Notes: generated by a model not told the origin, from the letters alone. A stretch of DNA of 64,000 nt from DASZQL01 sp964391865 (GCA_964391865.1 CAYMNQ010000002.1:62001-126000); one strand, 5' to 3'. Positions 32,825 through 42,457 are shown, counted from the first letter of the stretch. Numbers and translations are program-made.

Positions 32825-35629
32825 ATGCGTCACCACGCCGCCGACCAGTCCCGGAGAGCGACCCCCGCCCCCGACTCGCCCGCCCGTCGCGCCCGTGTGC
32901 TCGCGCTGATTCTGGCGGCGGGTCTTGCGCTGCCGATGCTCGCGCCCGTCGCCGGCGCGCAGGCCGCCCCGGACCCAAAGCTCAAGCAGAAGACGCCGAC
33001 GCCGCCCTCGCCGAGCGGCGCGAACCCGAATGACCGCAAGCCCGACCCCGAGGCGAATCGCCGCGCTTTGGAAGAGCGCGACCGTCGGGTGCGCGAGGAT
33101 GCGCAGCGCCAGGCCGCCGAAGCCGAACAGAGAATGCGCGAAGCGCAGGCGGGCGGCGTGATCGATCCGAACAACCCGCAGAGGCAAGGCGATCTCTCGC
33201 AGCCCGGTGCCCCGGCGTTCGGCGCGCAGCCGGCACCGATGGGCGAAGCCCCGCCGCTGAACGACGCGGCGCCGGTCCCCCCCGATCAACTGGGCGACGC
33301 GGCAGTCGACGACGGCTTGATCTCGCTCAACTTCCCGGAACCGGTCGATCTGGCGGCGTTTGTTGATTACGTCGCCAAGAAACTCAAGGTGAATTTCCAC
33401 ATCGACGGCCAGCTCCAGGGTCAGTCAATCACGTTCAAAGCGCCGATCTCGATCCCGGCGGACCAGTTACTCCCCCTGCTCTCACGCCTGCTCGAAGATA
33501 AGAACTTCGCGCTGACGAAGGACGCGATGGGGTGGTACGCGATCGTCCCGCCGCAGAACATCCAGCCGCGCGTCGGCGATGACGGCGAACTCGTCACCAC
33601 CAAGATCATCCCCACGCCCATGGTCCGCCCCAGCGCGATCGACGCGCCGGTGCGTTCGCAGCTCGCGCAGGCGTCTGGCACGAACCTGCGCATGACGGCG
33701 ATCGACGAGATCGGCGCGCTGGTCGTGACCGCGCCCGCCGGGCAGATCGTCATCATCGAGGGGCTGATCGACGAGATCATGAAGAGCCTCGCCGAGCAGA
33801 AACTGCACCGCATCGCGCTGGAGAACGTTGCCGCCGACTACGCGCGCGAGCGCGTCATCACGCTCAACGGCCGGCTGGGCTCGGGCGGCGGCGCCCCTGC
33901 GGCGCCCGCAATACCGGGGCAGCCCAACCAGCCGGGCGGCGGCGCGTCCGGCTCGCTCACCAACCTCGAGCAGCGCCTCGTCTCCGATCAGGGCAACGCG
34001 CTGATCTTCCGCGGGCGCGATGAAGAGGTCGGCACCGTCCGCCAGCTCGTCGCGATGGTTGACGTCATGACGAGTCTGACCGCCAAGCGCTACACCGTCG
34101 GCTCGGCGGTGAATGATGTCGCGCAGCAGGGCGGGCGCATGGGTCTGGGCCCCGTGCTCTCCACCGCCGCGGGCACCGGCACCACCTTCGGCGGGTTCAC
34201 GGGCGGCGGGCGGACGGGGCAGGGCCGCGCCGGACTCGGCGCCCAGACCGCCACCAGCGACGTCGCCACCAGCGGCTTCTCGATCGACGAGGAGAGCGGC
34301 TCGTTCATCTACTACGGCACCGATGCGCAGCACACCACGGTCGAGCGGCTGGTCAAGGAGTTCGTCGATCAGGCGCTGAACACACGCATCGAAATCCAGA
34401 TGTACAAGCTCAAGCACGCGAAGGCGGAGAGCGTCGTCACCGTGCTGAACGACCTGATCCAGAACCGCGCGTCAGGCGCAACTTCGCCCTTCCTCCCCGG
34501 CTCCAGCCGGCAGCTCTCGGGCCGCGAGCGCACCGGCGCACGGGACCCGAATCTGGGCCCCGCCGAGCCCGCTGCCCCTGATGCCCCCGCCGGGGGCGAT
34601 GGTGAAGGGCTGTCCGTCACTTTCAACGAGGAAGACATCAGCATCGTCGAGGACACCGACCGCAACCAGGTGCTTGTGAAGGCACCCGCACGCCAACAAC
34701 GCGAGATCGCGCGGATCATCGACCGGCTCGACCAGCGCCTGCCGCAGGTCTATCTCGAGGTGCAGATCGTCTCCATCACCAACACCGACGATTTCAACTG
34801 GACCGTCGAGTCGCAGATCAGCGCGGGCGACTTCCTGATCTTCAGCAACTTCGGCCTGACGGGCGTGCCTTCGGGCGGGGACGCCGGCTCGCCGCGGACC
34901 GTGCCCGGCAACCGTCGCGGGCTGACCAGCGCAATCATTGATGAGAAGTACACGCCGTTCGTCATCCGCACCCTGCAGGAGAATACCGACGCCAAGCTCG
35001 TCTCCAGCCCGCGCGTGCTGGTCAACGACAATCAGGAAGCCACAATCGAGAGCACGCGTGAAGAGCCCTTCCAGAGCACCAGCCAGAACGCCAACACCAC
35101 CATCACCGGGCAGGGCGGCACCGCGACCGCCGGTACCACGCTCACCGTCACGCCGCAGATCAGCGAGGGCGGCTACCTCAGCCTCGAGTATCAGATCGAA
35201 CTCTCGAACTTCGAGGGATTGCCGCGCACCGACGGACTCCAGCGTCCCAAGCAGCAGGAACGGTATGAAAGCACCGTTACGGTTCCATCGGACTCCACGA
35301 TCGTCGTGGGCGGCTTCAGCCTTGATCAACAATCCGAGTCCGACTCTCGGATCCCCATCCTCGGAGACATCCCCCTCATTGGCAACCTCTTCAAGGACTA
35401 CTCCCGCAATAAGCGCCGCACGACGATCTATGTGTTCATCACGCCGACCATCATGACGGACCCAAACTTTCTTGATCTGCGTCTGACGACCGAGGGGCCC
35501 CTGCAGACCGCCCAGTTGGATTCGGATCTCCCCGACCTCGAACCCGTCACCATCCCGATCACAGCGCGCGAGGTGCTCCGCACGCGCCAGTTGCCCCGCA
35601 ACGAGGCGGCCCAGCGGGGACCGGAGTGA
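32825..35629 (+). CDS. gspD: Type II secretion secretin GspD
   Basis: A 934-residue outer-membrane secretin. After a signal (about 25-45) comes an Ala/Pro/Glu-rich stretch, then an N0-type domain near 165 (ISLNFPEPVDLAAFVDYVAK, KLKVNFHIDGQLQGQSITF), several N-domains linked by Gly/Pro-rich sequence, and the secretin core at about 640-880: LPQVYLEVQIVSI, VSSPRVLVNDNQEATI, GTTLTVTPQISEGGYLSLEY, VTVPSDSTIVVGGF and IPILGDIPLIGNLFKDYSR. It forms the exit pore. AGGAG precedes the ATG at 32825. It heads the secretion operon; the length is above the usual 650-750 because of the linkers. The very C-terminus lacks an obvious pilotin segment. Confidence 0.92.
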   Translation: MRHHAADQSRRATPAPDSPARRARVLALILAAGLALPMLAPVAGAQAAPDPKLKQKTPTPPSPSGANPNDRKPDPEANRRALEERDRRVREDAQRQAAEAEQRMREAQAGGVIDPNNPQRQGDLSQPGAPAFGAQPAPMGEAPPLNDAAPVPPDQLGDAAVDDGLISLNFPEPVDLAAFVDYVAKKLKVNFHIDGQLQGQSITFKAPISIPADQLLPLLSRLLEDKNFALTKDAMGWYAIVPPQNIQPRVGDDGELVTTKIIPTPMVRPSAIDAPVRSQLAQASGTNLRMTAIDEIGALVVTAPAGQIVIIEGLIDEIMKSLAEQKLHRIALENVAADYARERVITLNGRLGSGGGAPAAPAIPGQPNQPGGGASGSLTNLEQRLVSDQGNALIFRGRDEEVGTVRQLVAMVDVMTSLTAKRYTVGSAVNDVAQQGGRMGLGPVLSTAAGTGTTFGGFTGGGRTGQGRAGLGAQTATSDVATSGFSIDEESGSFIYYGTDAQHTTVERLVKEFVDQALNTRIEIQMYKLKHAKAESVVTVLNDLIQNRASGATSPFLPGSSRQLSGRERTGARDPNLGPAEPAAPDAPAGGDGEGLSVTFNEEDISIVEDTDRNQVLVKAPARQQREIARIIDRLDQRLPQVYLEVQIVSITNTDDFNWTVESQISAGDFLIFSNFGLTGVPSGGDAGSPRTVPGNRRGLTSAIIDEKYTPFVIRTLQENTDAKLVSSPRVLVNDNQEATIESTREEPFQSTSQNANTTITGQGGTATAGTTLTVTPQISEGGYLSLEYQIELSNFEGLPRTDGLQRPKQQERYESTVTVPSDSTIVVGGFSLDQQSESDSRIPILGDIPLIGNLFKDYSRNKRRTTIYVFITPTIMTDPNFLDLRLTTEGPLQTAQLDSDLPDLEPVTIPITAREVLRTRQLPRNEAAQRGPE

Positions 35630-35704
35630 GAGACCTGAGTCTTCAGTGCTGAGTCTTGAGCTCATGCCTTCCGCTTCCGACTTCCGCCCTTCCGCCTTTC
35701 TTCC
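35630..35704. repeat. Word repeats between gspD and gspE
   Basis: Overlapping CCTGAGTCTTCAGTGCTGAG and TCTTGAG words (7-base period, 35631-35661) are followed by a CTTCCG-rich tract (35667-35704) that runs to the gspE start. The gap has no ribosome site of the usual kind. Confidence 0.6.
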
Positions 35705-37411
35705 ATGGCCAAATCCAACGGCACCAACCCGGCGACCCCCGCACCACAGACCAGCGCCGGTGATGCGCGCCGGCTGGAAGACGTCATCGAACTCGTGCGC
35801 CCCTTGCCGCTGCGGGCTGATCAACTCCGCGGCTTCGGGGCGCTCCCGGGCGCTGATGAAGAACCCTGGGACCTTCTCCTCACCGCCAGCGCCACCGACG
35901 AGCACGCCGCGCTGGAAGGTCTCGCACGCCGCTACGGCTTGCCCTTCGACGCGGACCCGAAAGGGAATGAATCCGCCGAGCGCTTCTACGAACGCGTCCC
36001 GGCGCAGGCGGCCCGGCGTCATCAAGTCGCCGGTCTGCGCAGCGATGGACGCACGATGGTCGTCGCGACGAGCCAGCCGATGCAGCCCGCCGTCTTCGCC
36101 ACGCTCGAGCGCTCGCTCGAGATGCCCGTCGAACTCGTGCTCGCGCCGCGCGGCGCGGTGGGCAACCTCATCAACCGCGGGTACGAGCAGAAGCAGGACC
36201 TCGTCACCGAAATCGTCGAGGACATCCCTCTCGACGAGCGCGCGATCGAGTCCGCCGCCTCCAGCCTGGGCGGCGCGACCGACCTCCTCCAGCTCGCGCG
36301 ACAGACGCCGGTCATCCGGCTCGTGAACATGATCCTGTTCGAGGCGCTCCGCCGGCGCGCCAGCGACATCCACATCCAGCCCCTCGAAAACAAGCTCGTC
36401 ATCCGCTTCCGCATCGACGGCATGCTGATCGACGCCTTCAGCCCGCCGCTCACCCTCGCGCCCGCGATCTCATCGCGCTTGAAGGTGATGGCGGAACTCG
36501 ACATCGCCAACCGGCATTCGCCGCAGGACGGGCAGACGACCGTCCGCATCGGCTCGCGCAAGATCGATATCCGCTTCTCCTGCGTCCCCACCATCTTCGG
36601 CGAGCGGATCGTGCTGCGATTGCTCGACCAATCGCAGACGCAGCTCTCCCTCGACGCGCTCGGCATGCGCCCCAACATGCAGGCGCAGCTGATGGAACTC
36701 GTCAGCCGCCCGAACGGCATGATCCTCGTCACGGGCCCGACGGGCAGCGGCAAAACCACCACGCTCTACGCCGCGATGGAGCGCATCGACCGCACCAGCC
36801 GCAACGTCATGACGATCGAGGACCCCGTCGAGTACCACCTCGAGGGCATCGCGCAGATCCAGGTGAACGTGAAGCGGGGCGTCACCTTCGCCGCCGGCCT
36901 GCGCAGCATCCTGCGCCAGGACCCCGACGTGATCCTCGTAGGCGAAATCCGCGACGCCGAGACGGCGCAGCTCGCCGTGCAGGCGTCGCTGACCGGCCAC
37001 CTCGTCTTCGCCACCCTGCACACGAACGACGCGCCGAGCGCCATCAGCCGCATGCAAGACATCGGCATCGAGCCGTACCTCATCAGTTCGTCACTGCTCG
37101 CCGTTCTCGCGCAGCGCCTGCTCCGCCGCACCTGCGCCGTCTGCCACGGCAAGGGCGAACTCGCCGGGCCCGGCGGACGGATCACCAAGTGCGAGAAGTG
37201 CTTCAGCTCCGGGTTCCACGGGCGCGTCGCGATCTACGAGATCATGGCGATGACCGACGAAATCCGCCGACTCACCATGACCACCGCCGACGCCCGCGCC
37301 ATCCGCGCCCTCGCCGCCAAGGACGGCATGCGCGGCATGTGGGACGACGGCATGGACAAGGTCGGCGCCGGGCTCACGACTGAACACGAACTCAAGCGAG
37401 TGCTCGCGTGA
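35705..37411 (+). CDS. gspE: Type II secretion ATPase GspE
   Basis: A 568-residue hexameric ATPase that powers the pseudopilus. It has an N-terminal GspE-N domain (about 20-150), the N2 domain (DIHIQPLENKLVIRFRIDGM, near 220), Walker A GPTGSGKTT at about 344, DPDVILVGEIRDAETA (Walker B), the His box HLVFATLHTNDAPSAI, and a zinc-binding CxxC pair (CAVC at about 477 and CEKC at about 496) followed by GFHGRVAIYEIM. All catalytic residues are intact. ATG 35705 lacks a clear Shine-Dalgarno because the upstream gap is repeat sequence, so coupling to gspD is uncertain. Acts in the cytoplasm against GspF and GspL. Confidence 0.94.
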   Translation: MAKSNGTNPATPAPQTSAGDARRLEDVIELVRPLPLRADQLRGFGALPGADEEPWDLLLTASATDEHAALEGLARRYGLPFDADPKGNESAERFYERVPAQAARRHQVAGLRSDGRTMVVATSQPMQPAVFATLERSLEMPVELVLAPRGAVGNLINRGYEQKQDLVTEIVEDIPLDERAIESAASSLGGATDLLQLARQTPVIRLVNMILFEALRRRASDIHIQPLENKLVIRFRIDGMLIDAFSPPLTLAPAISSRLKVMAELDIANRHSPQDGQTTVRIGSRKIDIRFSCVPTIFGERIVLRLLDQSQTQLSLDALGMRPNMQAQLMELVSRPNGMILVTGPTGSGKTTTLYAAMERIDRTSRNVMTIEDPVEYHLEGIAQIQVNVKRGVTFAAGLRSILRQDPDVILVGEIRDAETAQLAVQASLTGHLVFATLHTNDAPSAISRMQDIGIEPYLISSSLLAVLAQRLLRRTCAVCHGKGELAGPGGRITKCEKCFSSGFHGRVAIYEIMAMTDEIRRLTMTTADARAIRALAAKDGMRGMWDDGMDKVGAGLTTEHELKRVLA

Positions 37412-37413
37412 AG

Positions 37414-37443
37414 TGTTTGAGACTTGAGATTTGAGATTCTTGA
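37414..37443. repeat. Heptad word repeat between gspE and gspF
   Basis: GTTTGAGACTTGAGATTTGA, then GATTCTTGA: a 7-base period of the type ..TTGAG. It fills most of the 46-base gap between the two genes. Confidence 0.65.
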
Positions 37444-37457
37444 CGTTCTGATCCCCC

Positions 37458-38660
37458 ATGTCCTCCGCCCCCTCCCAATTCGTCTTCCGCGCCATGACGC
37501 CCACCGGGGGCACGAAGCTCGGGCTGCGCGCCGCCGTCAACGAGGCGCAGCTGAGCGACCAGCTCCGGCGTGACCAACTGCTCCTCATGCGCGCCTGGCG
37601 CATCCCCGTCGGCAGCCCCGCGAAATTCAGCATCCCGCTGAAGGATCAAGCCGCGCTCAACGAGCAGCTCTCGCTGCTCCTCTCCCGCGGCGTGCCGTTG
37701 GTCGAAGCGCTCGAAGTCGCCGGCAGCGTCGTCACCGACACGATGAAGGGCAAGGTCGCGCTGATGCGCGAGCAGGTCGCCGCCGGCGCCAGCTTCTCGC
37801 GCGCCTGCGAAATGGTGGGCGGGTTCGATACCGTCTCCGTCGCCGTCTACCGCGCCGCGGAGCGCACGGGCGACCTCGCCGGCGCCGCCGGTCGGCTCGC
37901 GCAGTCCGCCAAACGCCGCCTCGCCATCGCGGGCAAGACCATCACCGTGCTCGTCTACCCGGCGGCGGTGTCGATCATCGCGTTCACCGCGTTCCTCGGG
38001 CTGCTCATCTTTATCGTCCCGCAGATCGCCAGCCAGATCGGGCAGATCACCAAGAAGATCAACCCGTTCTCCGAGGTCGTCTTCAGCACCGGCACGTGGA
38101 TGCGCGAGCACCTGTGGCTCACCGTCGCGATCCTGCTGGGCGTGGTCGTCACCATCGTCCTCGTCCGGCGCGTGCTCATCGAAGCATTCCTCACGCTGGG
38201 CCGGCGCATCCCCGCGATCCGCAACCTGCTGCTCACGATCGAGATGGCTCGCTTCTTCTCCGTGATGGCGGCGATGACCCGAACCGGCGTCCCCCTCGCC
38301 GACGCCCTCGCCACCGCGACCGGCGTGATCTCAAACCCATCGCTCCGCGCCCAGCTTGTGCAGCTCCAGAAGAGCCTCGTCGAAGGCGGCCTGTTCCGCA
38401 CGCTGGTCGAGAAAGTCACCGAGTTCCCCCTCGCCACCCGGCGCCTCCTCATCGCCGCCGAACGCGGCGGGGACCTCGAATCCGCTTTCGACGGCCTTTC
38501 CGCCGACCTCTCCAACGAAGTCGACGTCCGGGCCGCCCGGCTCACGGCGCTGCTCGAACCGCTGTTGATTTGCCTCATGTTCGCCCTGATCGCCCCGCTG
38601 ATCCTGGCGATCGCACTTCCGATGATGACCGCCCGCACCGGAGCGGGCGCATTCCAGTAG
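37458..38660 (+). CDS. gspF: Type II secretion inner-membrane platform protein GspF
   Basis: A 400-residue polytopic protein with two GspF-type helical domains (about 60-185 and 265-390). Landmarks: LNEQLSLLLSRGVPLVEALE, AAERTGDLAGAAGRLA, and in the second half ARFFSVMAAMTRTGVPLADALA and LIAAERGGDLESAFDGL. Three membrane segments near 160-185, 220-240 and 365-395. It binds GspE and GspL at the inner membrane. Length is normal for the family. It begins after a short repeat-filled gap. Confidence 0.92.
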   Translation: MSSAPSQFVFRAMTPTGGTKLGLRAAVNEAQLSDQLRRDQLLLMRAWRIPVGSPAKFSIPLKDQAALNEQLSLLLSRGVPLVEALEVAGSVVTDTMKGKVALMREQVAAGASFSRACEMVGGFDTVSVAVYRAAERTGDLAGAAGRLAQSAKRRLAIAGKTITVLVYPAAVSIIAFTAFLGLLIFIVPQIASQIGQITKKINPFSEVVFSTGTWMREHLWLTVAILLGVVVTIVLVRRVLIEAFLTLGRRIPAIRNLLLTIEMARFFSVMAAMTRTGVPLADALATATGVISNPSLRAQLVQLQKSLVEGGLFRTLVEKVTEFPLATRRLLIAAERGGDLESAFDGLSADLSNEVDVRAARLTALLEPLLICLMFALIAPLILAIALPMMTARTGAGAFQ

Positions 38661-38669
38661 AAGAAGGGG

Positions 38670-38726
38670 TGGGGCTTGAGGCTTGGGGCTTGGGATCGAA
38701 TCACAGGCCGGAAGCCTCAAGCCCCA
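38670..38726. repeat. 15-bp inverted repeat between gspF and gspG
   Basis: TGGGGCTTGAGGCTT (38670-38684) and AAGCCTCAAGCCCCA (38712-38726) are perfect reverse complements around a 27-base loop that repeats GGGGCTTGGG. Third consecutive repeat-bearing gap of the secretion operon. Confidence 0.75.
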
Positions 38727-38796
38727 GGCCCATTCCTATAATCCGCCCGTCGGCACGGAGCGTTCGCGCCCGCGCCGCGATGGAGTGACCCTGCCC

Positions 38797-39201
38797 ATGA
38801 TCCGAACCACCGCCCGAGTCTCCCGCCACGCCGCCCGCCCCGGCTTCTCGATTCTTGAAGTGATCTTCGTGCTGGTGATCATCGGGATCATCGGATCGAT
38901 CGTCGGGTACAACCTGATCGGGATGGCCGACAAGGCGAAGATCGACGCCACGAGGCAGTCGATGGGCGTCGTGCAGGGCGCGCTGAAGTCGTACTACATC
39001 GAGTACAGCGCGTACCCGCCGACCGGGCTGCTGCAAACGCTGGTGGACAGCAAGCGTCTTGAGAAGATGCCGATGGACGCCTGGAATCGCCCCTTCGAGT
39101 ACTACTCGCCGACCACCTCGTATCCCTACTCCATCGTCAGCGCGGGACCGGACGGGCAAACCCAGACCCCCGATGACATCGAGGCGCACCCGGAACCTTG
39201 A
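38797..39201 (+). CDS. gspG: Major pseudopilin, GspG-like
   Basis: A 134-residue type II secretion pseudopilin. The leader ends RPG before FSILEVIFVLVIIGIIGSIVG, with a Glu at +5, so a prepilin peptidase should cleave after Gly. The C-terminal half has MDAWNRPFEYYSPT and IVSAGPDGQTQTPDDIEA, the classical GspG calcium-binding region. GGAG lies 11 bases before the ATG at 38797. GspG polymerises into the pseudopilus that pushes cargo through GspD. Length agrees with the family. Confidence 0.9.
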   Translation: MIRTTARVSRHAARPGFSILEVIFVLVIIGIIGSIVGYNLIGMADKAKIDATRQSMGVVQGALKSYYIEYSAYPPTGLLQTLVDSKRLEKMPMDAWNRPFEYYSPTTSYPYSIVSAGPDGQTQTPDDIEAHPEP

Positions 39202-39260
39202 CCGCGCCCGCCGAGCGCCGCGTTCCATCGAATCATCGTCCACGCCCGGAGCGCTGACCC

Positions 39261-39863
39261 ATGCGCCGAGCCAACCGAGGCATGACCTTCATCGAAGTGA
39301 TCGCGGCGATCGCGCTCCTCGCGCTCGTCTCCACCGTCGTCCTCTCCGGGCTGTCGTTCATCGAGTCCGCCAGCGCCCGCGACCGCTACCGCCTCGCCGC
39401 CACCGAGGTCGCCCACCGCGTCATCCTCCAATACATGGACGACCCGACGCTCCTCGAACCCAACAAGCCCTACCAGTACGGCGACACGAACTACCGCTGG
39501 ATCCTCCGCGCCGAAATCCTCGCCGACGAATCGAACGACAAGTCGGCATCCATCTCTCGGCGAACCGCCAAGGTCACCGACTCGGTTTCGATCGATGAGA
39601 GCTTCAAGAACCCGATCCACCAGGTCACGATTTCCGTCTACCTCTGGGACGATGACGAGGCGCTCGTCTCCAACGACGAACCCCTCGGCCGATTGACGCG
39701 CATCTACAACCGGTACAACGACCGGAACGACGAGGAGCGCATCAAGGATCGCATCTTCAAGGACATCGAGCGGCTGACCGGCCAACAGCTGCAAAACCAG
39801 CTCAAGCCCGATGATTCCGGCAACCCGTCCGGCGGCTCGAACCAGAACCGGAGGCAGAGATGA
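39261..39863 (+). CDS. Minor pseudopilin (GspH/I-like)
   Basis: A 200-residue protein with a pseudopilin N-terminus, RGMTFIEVIAAIALLALVSTVVLSG (cleavage after Gly, Glu at +5). The body is unusually charged near the end (RNDEERIKDRIFKDIERLTG) and does not align by eye with a particular minor pseudopilin. Position after gspG suggests GspH or GspI. It overlaps the next gene by four bases (ATGA). Confidence 0.8.
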   Translation: MRRANRGMTFIEVIAAIALLALVSTVVLSGLSFIESASARDRYRLAATEVAHRVILQYMDDPTLLEPNKPYQYGDTNYRWILRAEILADESNDKSASISRRTAKVTDSVSIDESFKNPIHQVTISVYLWDDDEALVSNDEPLGRLTRIYNRYNDRNDEERIKDRIFKDIERLTGQQLQNQLKPDDSGNPSGGSNQNRRQR

Positions 39864-40762
39864 GCCGCGCGCCTCACGCCTTCACGCTGCTCGAAGTCAT
39901 GCTCGCGCTCGCCCTCTCCGGGCTGGTCGTCATCGGCGTCTTCGGCTTGATGAGCATGATGCAGCTCTCCGACGCCGCCCAGACCGTCCGCTTCAACACC
40001 ATCTACGACCGCGCGGAAGCGCAGAACGTGCTCCGCACCTCGATGCGCCGGCTCTTCGCCGCCGAACCGCTCCCCGAGCCCACGCCGGGCACGCAGCCCG
40101 CCGACCAGCCCGAGGGTGAAGAGCCCGCCGAAGATGAAGAGCAATCCCAGGACGAAGCCCGCGCCGAACGCGAAGAAGAAAAACGCGGCCCGGGCAGCGG
40201 CGAACGCGACGACATGGCCGACATCGTCCGCAAAACCCTGGGCGACAGCGAACTCGCCAAGCGCCTCCTCGGCTCGCTCAACGACAACGACCCACCCCAT
40301 TTCCAGCTCTACTACCCCAGCGGCGGAAGCGATCTCGCGCCCGGTTTCCCGCGCCTCGAACTCGTCCTCACGGAGTCCCCGGTCCCCATCACGCCCCTGA
40401 TCGCCGATGACGGCGCGCCGGCCGCATTCCGCACCACCGACTCGCTCGTGCGCGGCGCCGTCGAGTTCGCTTCCGACGACCCGAGCGCCGAGACCGCCGT
40501 CATGCGCTGGCGGCCCATCGACCCGCCCGGCAGGCCCATCACCCTGCTCACCGGCATCGAGCACGCACGGTTCACCGTCCTCCCCAAGAAAGCCAACGGC
40601 ACGGAGTGGACCGAACTCTGGGCCGCGTATCTCCAGCGCGACTACCCCGTCGCCATCCGCGTCGAACTCTGGGTTCAAGGTAGCGATTTCATCGACTGGC
40701 TCTTCGAGACCACCGTCCTACAGCCCACCAGCACCAACGCCCCGCTCACCGCGCCCCGCTGA
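39860..40762 (+). CDS. Minor pseudopilin, GspJ-like
   Basis: A 300-residue protein starting SRAPHAFTLLEVMLALALSGLVV. The residue before the processing site is Ala instead of the usual Gly, so cleavage may be slow or altered. Residues about 75-120 are a strongly acidic and basic low-complexity linker (EGEEPAEDEEQSQDEARAER), which is not typical of GspJ. The globular part ends with VELWVQGSDFIDWLFETTV. The four-base overlap with the preceding gene means translational coupling. Confidence 0.8.
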   Translation: MSRAPHAFTLLEVMLALALSGLVVIGVFGLMSMMQLSDAAQTVRFNTIYDRAEAQNVLRTSMRRLFAAEPLPEPTPGTQPADQPEGEEPAEDEEQSQDEARAEREEEKRGPGSGERDDMADIVRKTLGDSELAKRLLGSLNDNDPPHFQLYYPSGGSDLAPGFPRLELVLTESPVPITPLIADDGAPAAFRTTDSLVRGAVEFASDDPSAETAVMRWRPIDPPGRPITLLTGIEHARFTVLPKKANGTEWTELWAAYLQRDYPVAIRVELWVQGSDFIDWLFETTVLQPTSTNAPLTAPR

Positions 40763-40768
40763 ACCTCC

Positions 40769-41617
40769 ATGAACGCTGCCGCCACCAAGCACCGACGCTC
40801 CGAGTTCCGCGCGACACCCCCGCGCCGCGGCTTCGTCTTCATACTTGTGCTGGGGTTGCTCGTGCTCGGCTCGATCATGCTGGGCGTCGCGCTCTCGCGC
40901 GCCTCGAACCAAACCCTCGCCGTCCAGCGCCAGATCGATAACTACCGCCGGCATCACGAACTGCTGGGCGTGCTCGACGTCGTCGAGCAGTGGCTCAAGA
41001 ACCAGCCGTCCACCAAGATCCGCGAACATGTCATCAACAACGACGTGATCTACCGCATGGTCGTCAGCGGCGACATTGTGATCGTCGTCCGCGTCTTCGA
41101 CGGGCAAGGCCGCGTCCTCACCCGCATCGACCGGGCCCGCGACCATATCGCACGCGAGTGGCTGCTCACCATTCTCTCGCGTATGCCGCACGATCAGCCC
41201 GAGCTATTCCGCTCCCAGGGCCCTACGGAAATCAGCCTGCTCGGCGCGCCGGAACCGGTCATCCGCGCCATCGCGGGCGATAGCGACGAACTGTACGAGG
41301 GGCTCCGCGCCGCGCAGGACGCGAAAGTCACCGACGGCGCGGCGTTCCTCAACCAACTCACCAAAGCGGGTGTCGCCAGCAGCACGGCGCAGGACGTCAT
41401 GCGCCTCATGACCCTCGACCCCAAGCTGTACCGCCTCGAAGCCGAGGTTGTGCAGGGGGATGACATCCGCCTCTACGAAATCCTCATGACGGGCGACAAC
41501 AAGCCCGTCGTCCTCGAACTCAAATCCATGCCCCGCGGCTCCAAGACCTTCGAGGAGCGCATGAACGACCCCACCGAAGCGCTCGACGATCGCGGCGAGC
41601 GACTCCGCCGCAACTAG
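40769..41617 (+). CDS. GspK-like pseudopilus tip protein
   Basis: A 282-residue protein with a long leader and one hydrophobic helix: RRGFVFILVLGLLVLGSIMLGVA. The +5 Glu of ordinary pseudopilins is replaced by a hydrophobic residue, as in GspK, the pseudopilus tip. The middle contains FLNQLTKAGVASSTAQDVMRL, a helical region like the GspK alpha-domain, though the protein is shorter than usual GspK (about 320). Assigned from position and the N-terminus. The gene starts 6 bases after the GspJ-like stop. Confidence 0.72.
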   Translation: MNAAATKHRRSEFRATPPRRGFVFILVLGLLVLGSIMLGVALSRASNQTLAVQRQIDNYRRHHELLGVLDVVEQWLKNQPSTKIREHVINNDVIYRMVVSGDIVIVVRVFDGQGRVLTRIDRARDHIAREWLLTILSRMPHDQPELFRSQGPTEISLLGAPEPVIRAIAGDSDELYEGLRAAQDAKVTDGAAFLNQLTKAGVASSTAQDVMRLMTLDPKLYRLEAEVVQGDDIRLYEILMTGDNKPVVLELKSMPRGSKTFEERMNDPTEALDDRGERLRRN

Positions 41618-41698
41618 CCCCGAACGCGACGAACCGCGCGCCGCCCGGTACGATCCCCACTGGATTCGTCTCAGCCCGGCGCGCACCGGGAACCTCTC

Positions 41699-42457
41699 AT
41701 GCCCCCCACTAGTTCTTCATCCCGCTCCCTCGGCATCGCCGCCCCCATCGGCGCGCTCGCCGCGCTCGCGTTGGGCATCGGCGTGTACTTCGCGCCGCTT
41801 CCCTTCCTGACCCCGCAGAAAGTCCAGCTTCCCGAGGTTGCGCTCCCGGCAGACACCGACGCCGTCAAGCCCTTCGTCGCGGACTCGCCCAAATGGACCG
41901 AACTCGCAGAGGCGCTCCAAGCCGCGCGCGAACCGGCCCCCGTTGACGTGGTTGAGGGGGAAGAGCAGAAAAGACCGGAGGAGCAAACCTCCCCTGTCCC
42001 CGTCGTCCAGCTCAACTGGCGCTACGTCGGCTACATCGAAGAACCCCGCCGGCTCGTCGGCGTCTTCCAGATCGACGCCACACAGCACATGGTCGTCGAG
42101 GGCGAAGTCCTGAAGGACCCCAACAACCCCGACCGCAAGGGCGTCACCGTCACCAACATCGAGCGCGACAAACTCACCATCGACTACCACGGCACGCCGA
42201 TGGACTTCGACGTTTCCAAACCCAGCGATGAGACCGATCTCTTCGCCGCACCCCCCGGCGCCCTCGGGTCCGGCGCGGTGCCTAGCCTCACCGGCCCGTC
42301 GCCGGGCCAGCTCGGCCCGCCGAGCCGCCGCCGCGCGAACATGAGCGGCAACCCGGGAGTCAACAAGCCCACCCCCGCGCCGACGCCGCCCACCGCCAAA
42401 CCCGGCCAGCCGCGCGCCGAGCGCTCGATCACTCCCAGCGAGACCCCGGCCGCATGA
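41699..42457 (+). CDS. GspC/PilP-like inner-membrane periplasmic protein
   Basis: A 252-residue protein with one N-terminal membrane segment (about 10-30, APIGALAALALGIGVYF) and a periplasmic domain around 100-175 (WRYVGYIEEPRRLVGVFQI, VEGEVLKDPNNPDRKGVTVTNIERDKL), which resembles the HR/PilP beta domain that binds the secretin N0 domain. The last 70 residues are Pro-rich and disordered. It overlaps the next gene by four bases. The name GspC is functional inference from position. Confidence 0.65.
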   Translation: MPPTSSSSRSLGIAAPIGALAALALGIGVYFAPLPFLTPQKVQLPEVALPADTDAVKPFVADSPKWTELAEALQAAREPAPVDVVEGEEQKRPEEQTSPVPVVQLNWRYVGYIEEPRRLVGVFQIDATQHMVVEGEVLKDPNNPDRKGVTVTNIERDKLTIDYHGTPMDFDVSKPSDETDLFAAPPGALGSGAVPSLTGPSPGQLGPPSRRRANMSGNPGVNKPTPAPTPPTAKPGQPRAERSITPSETPAA

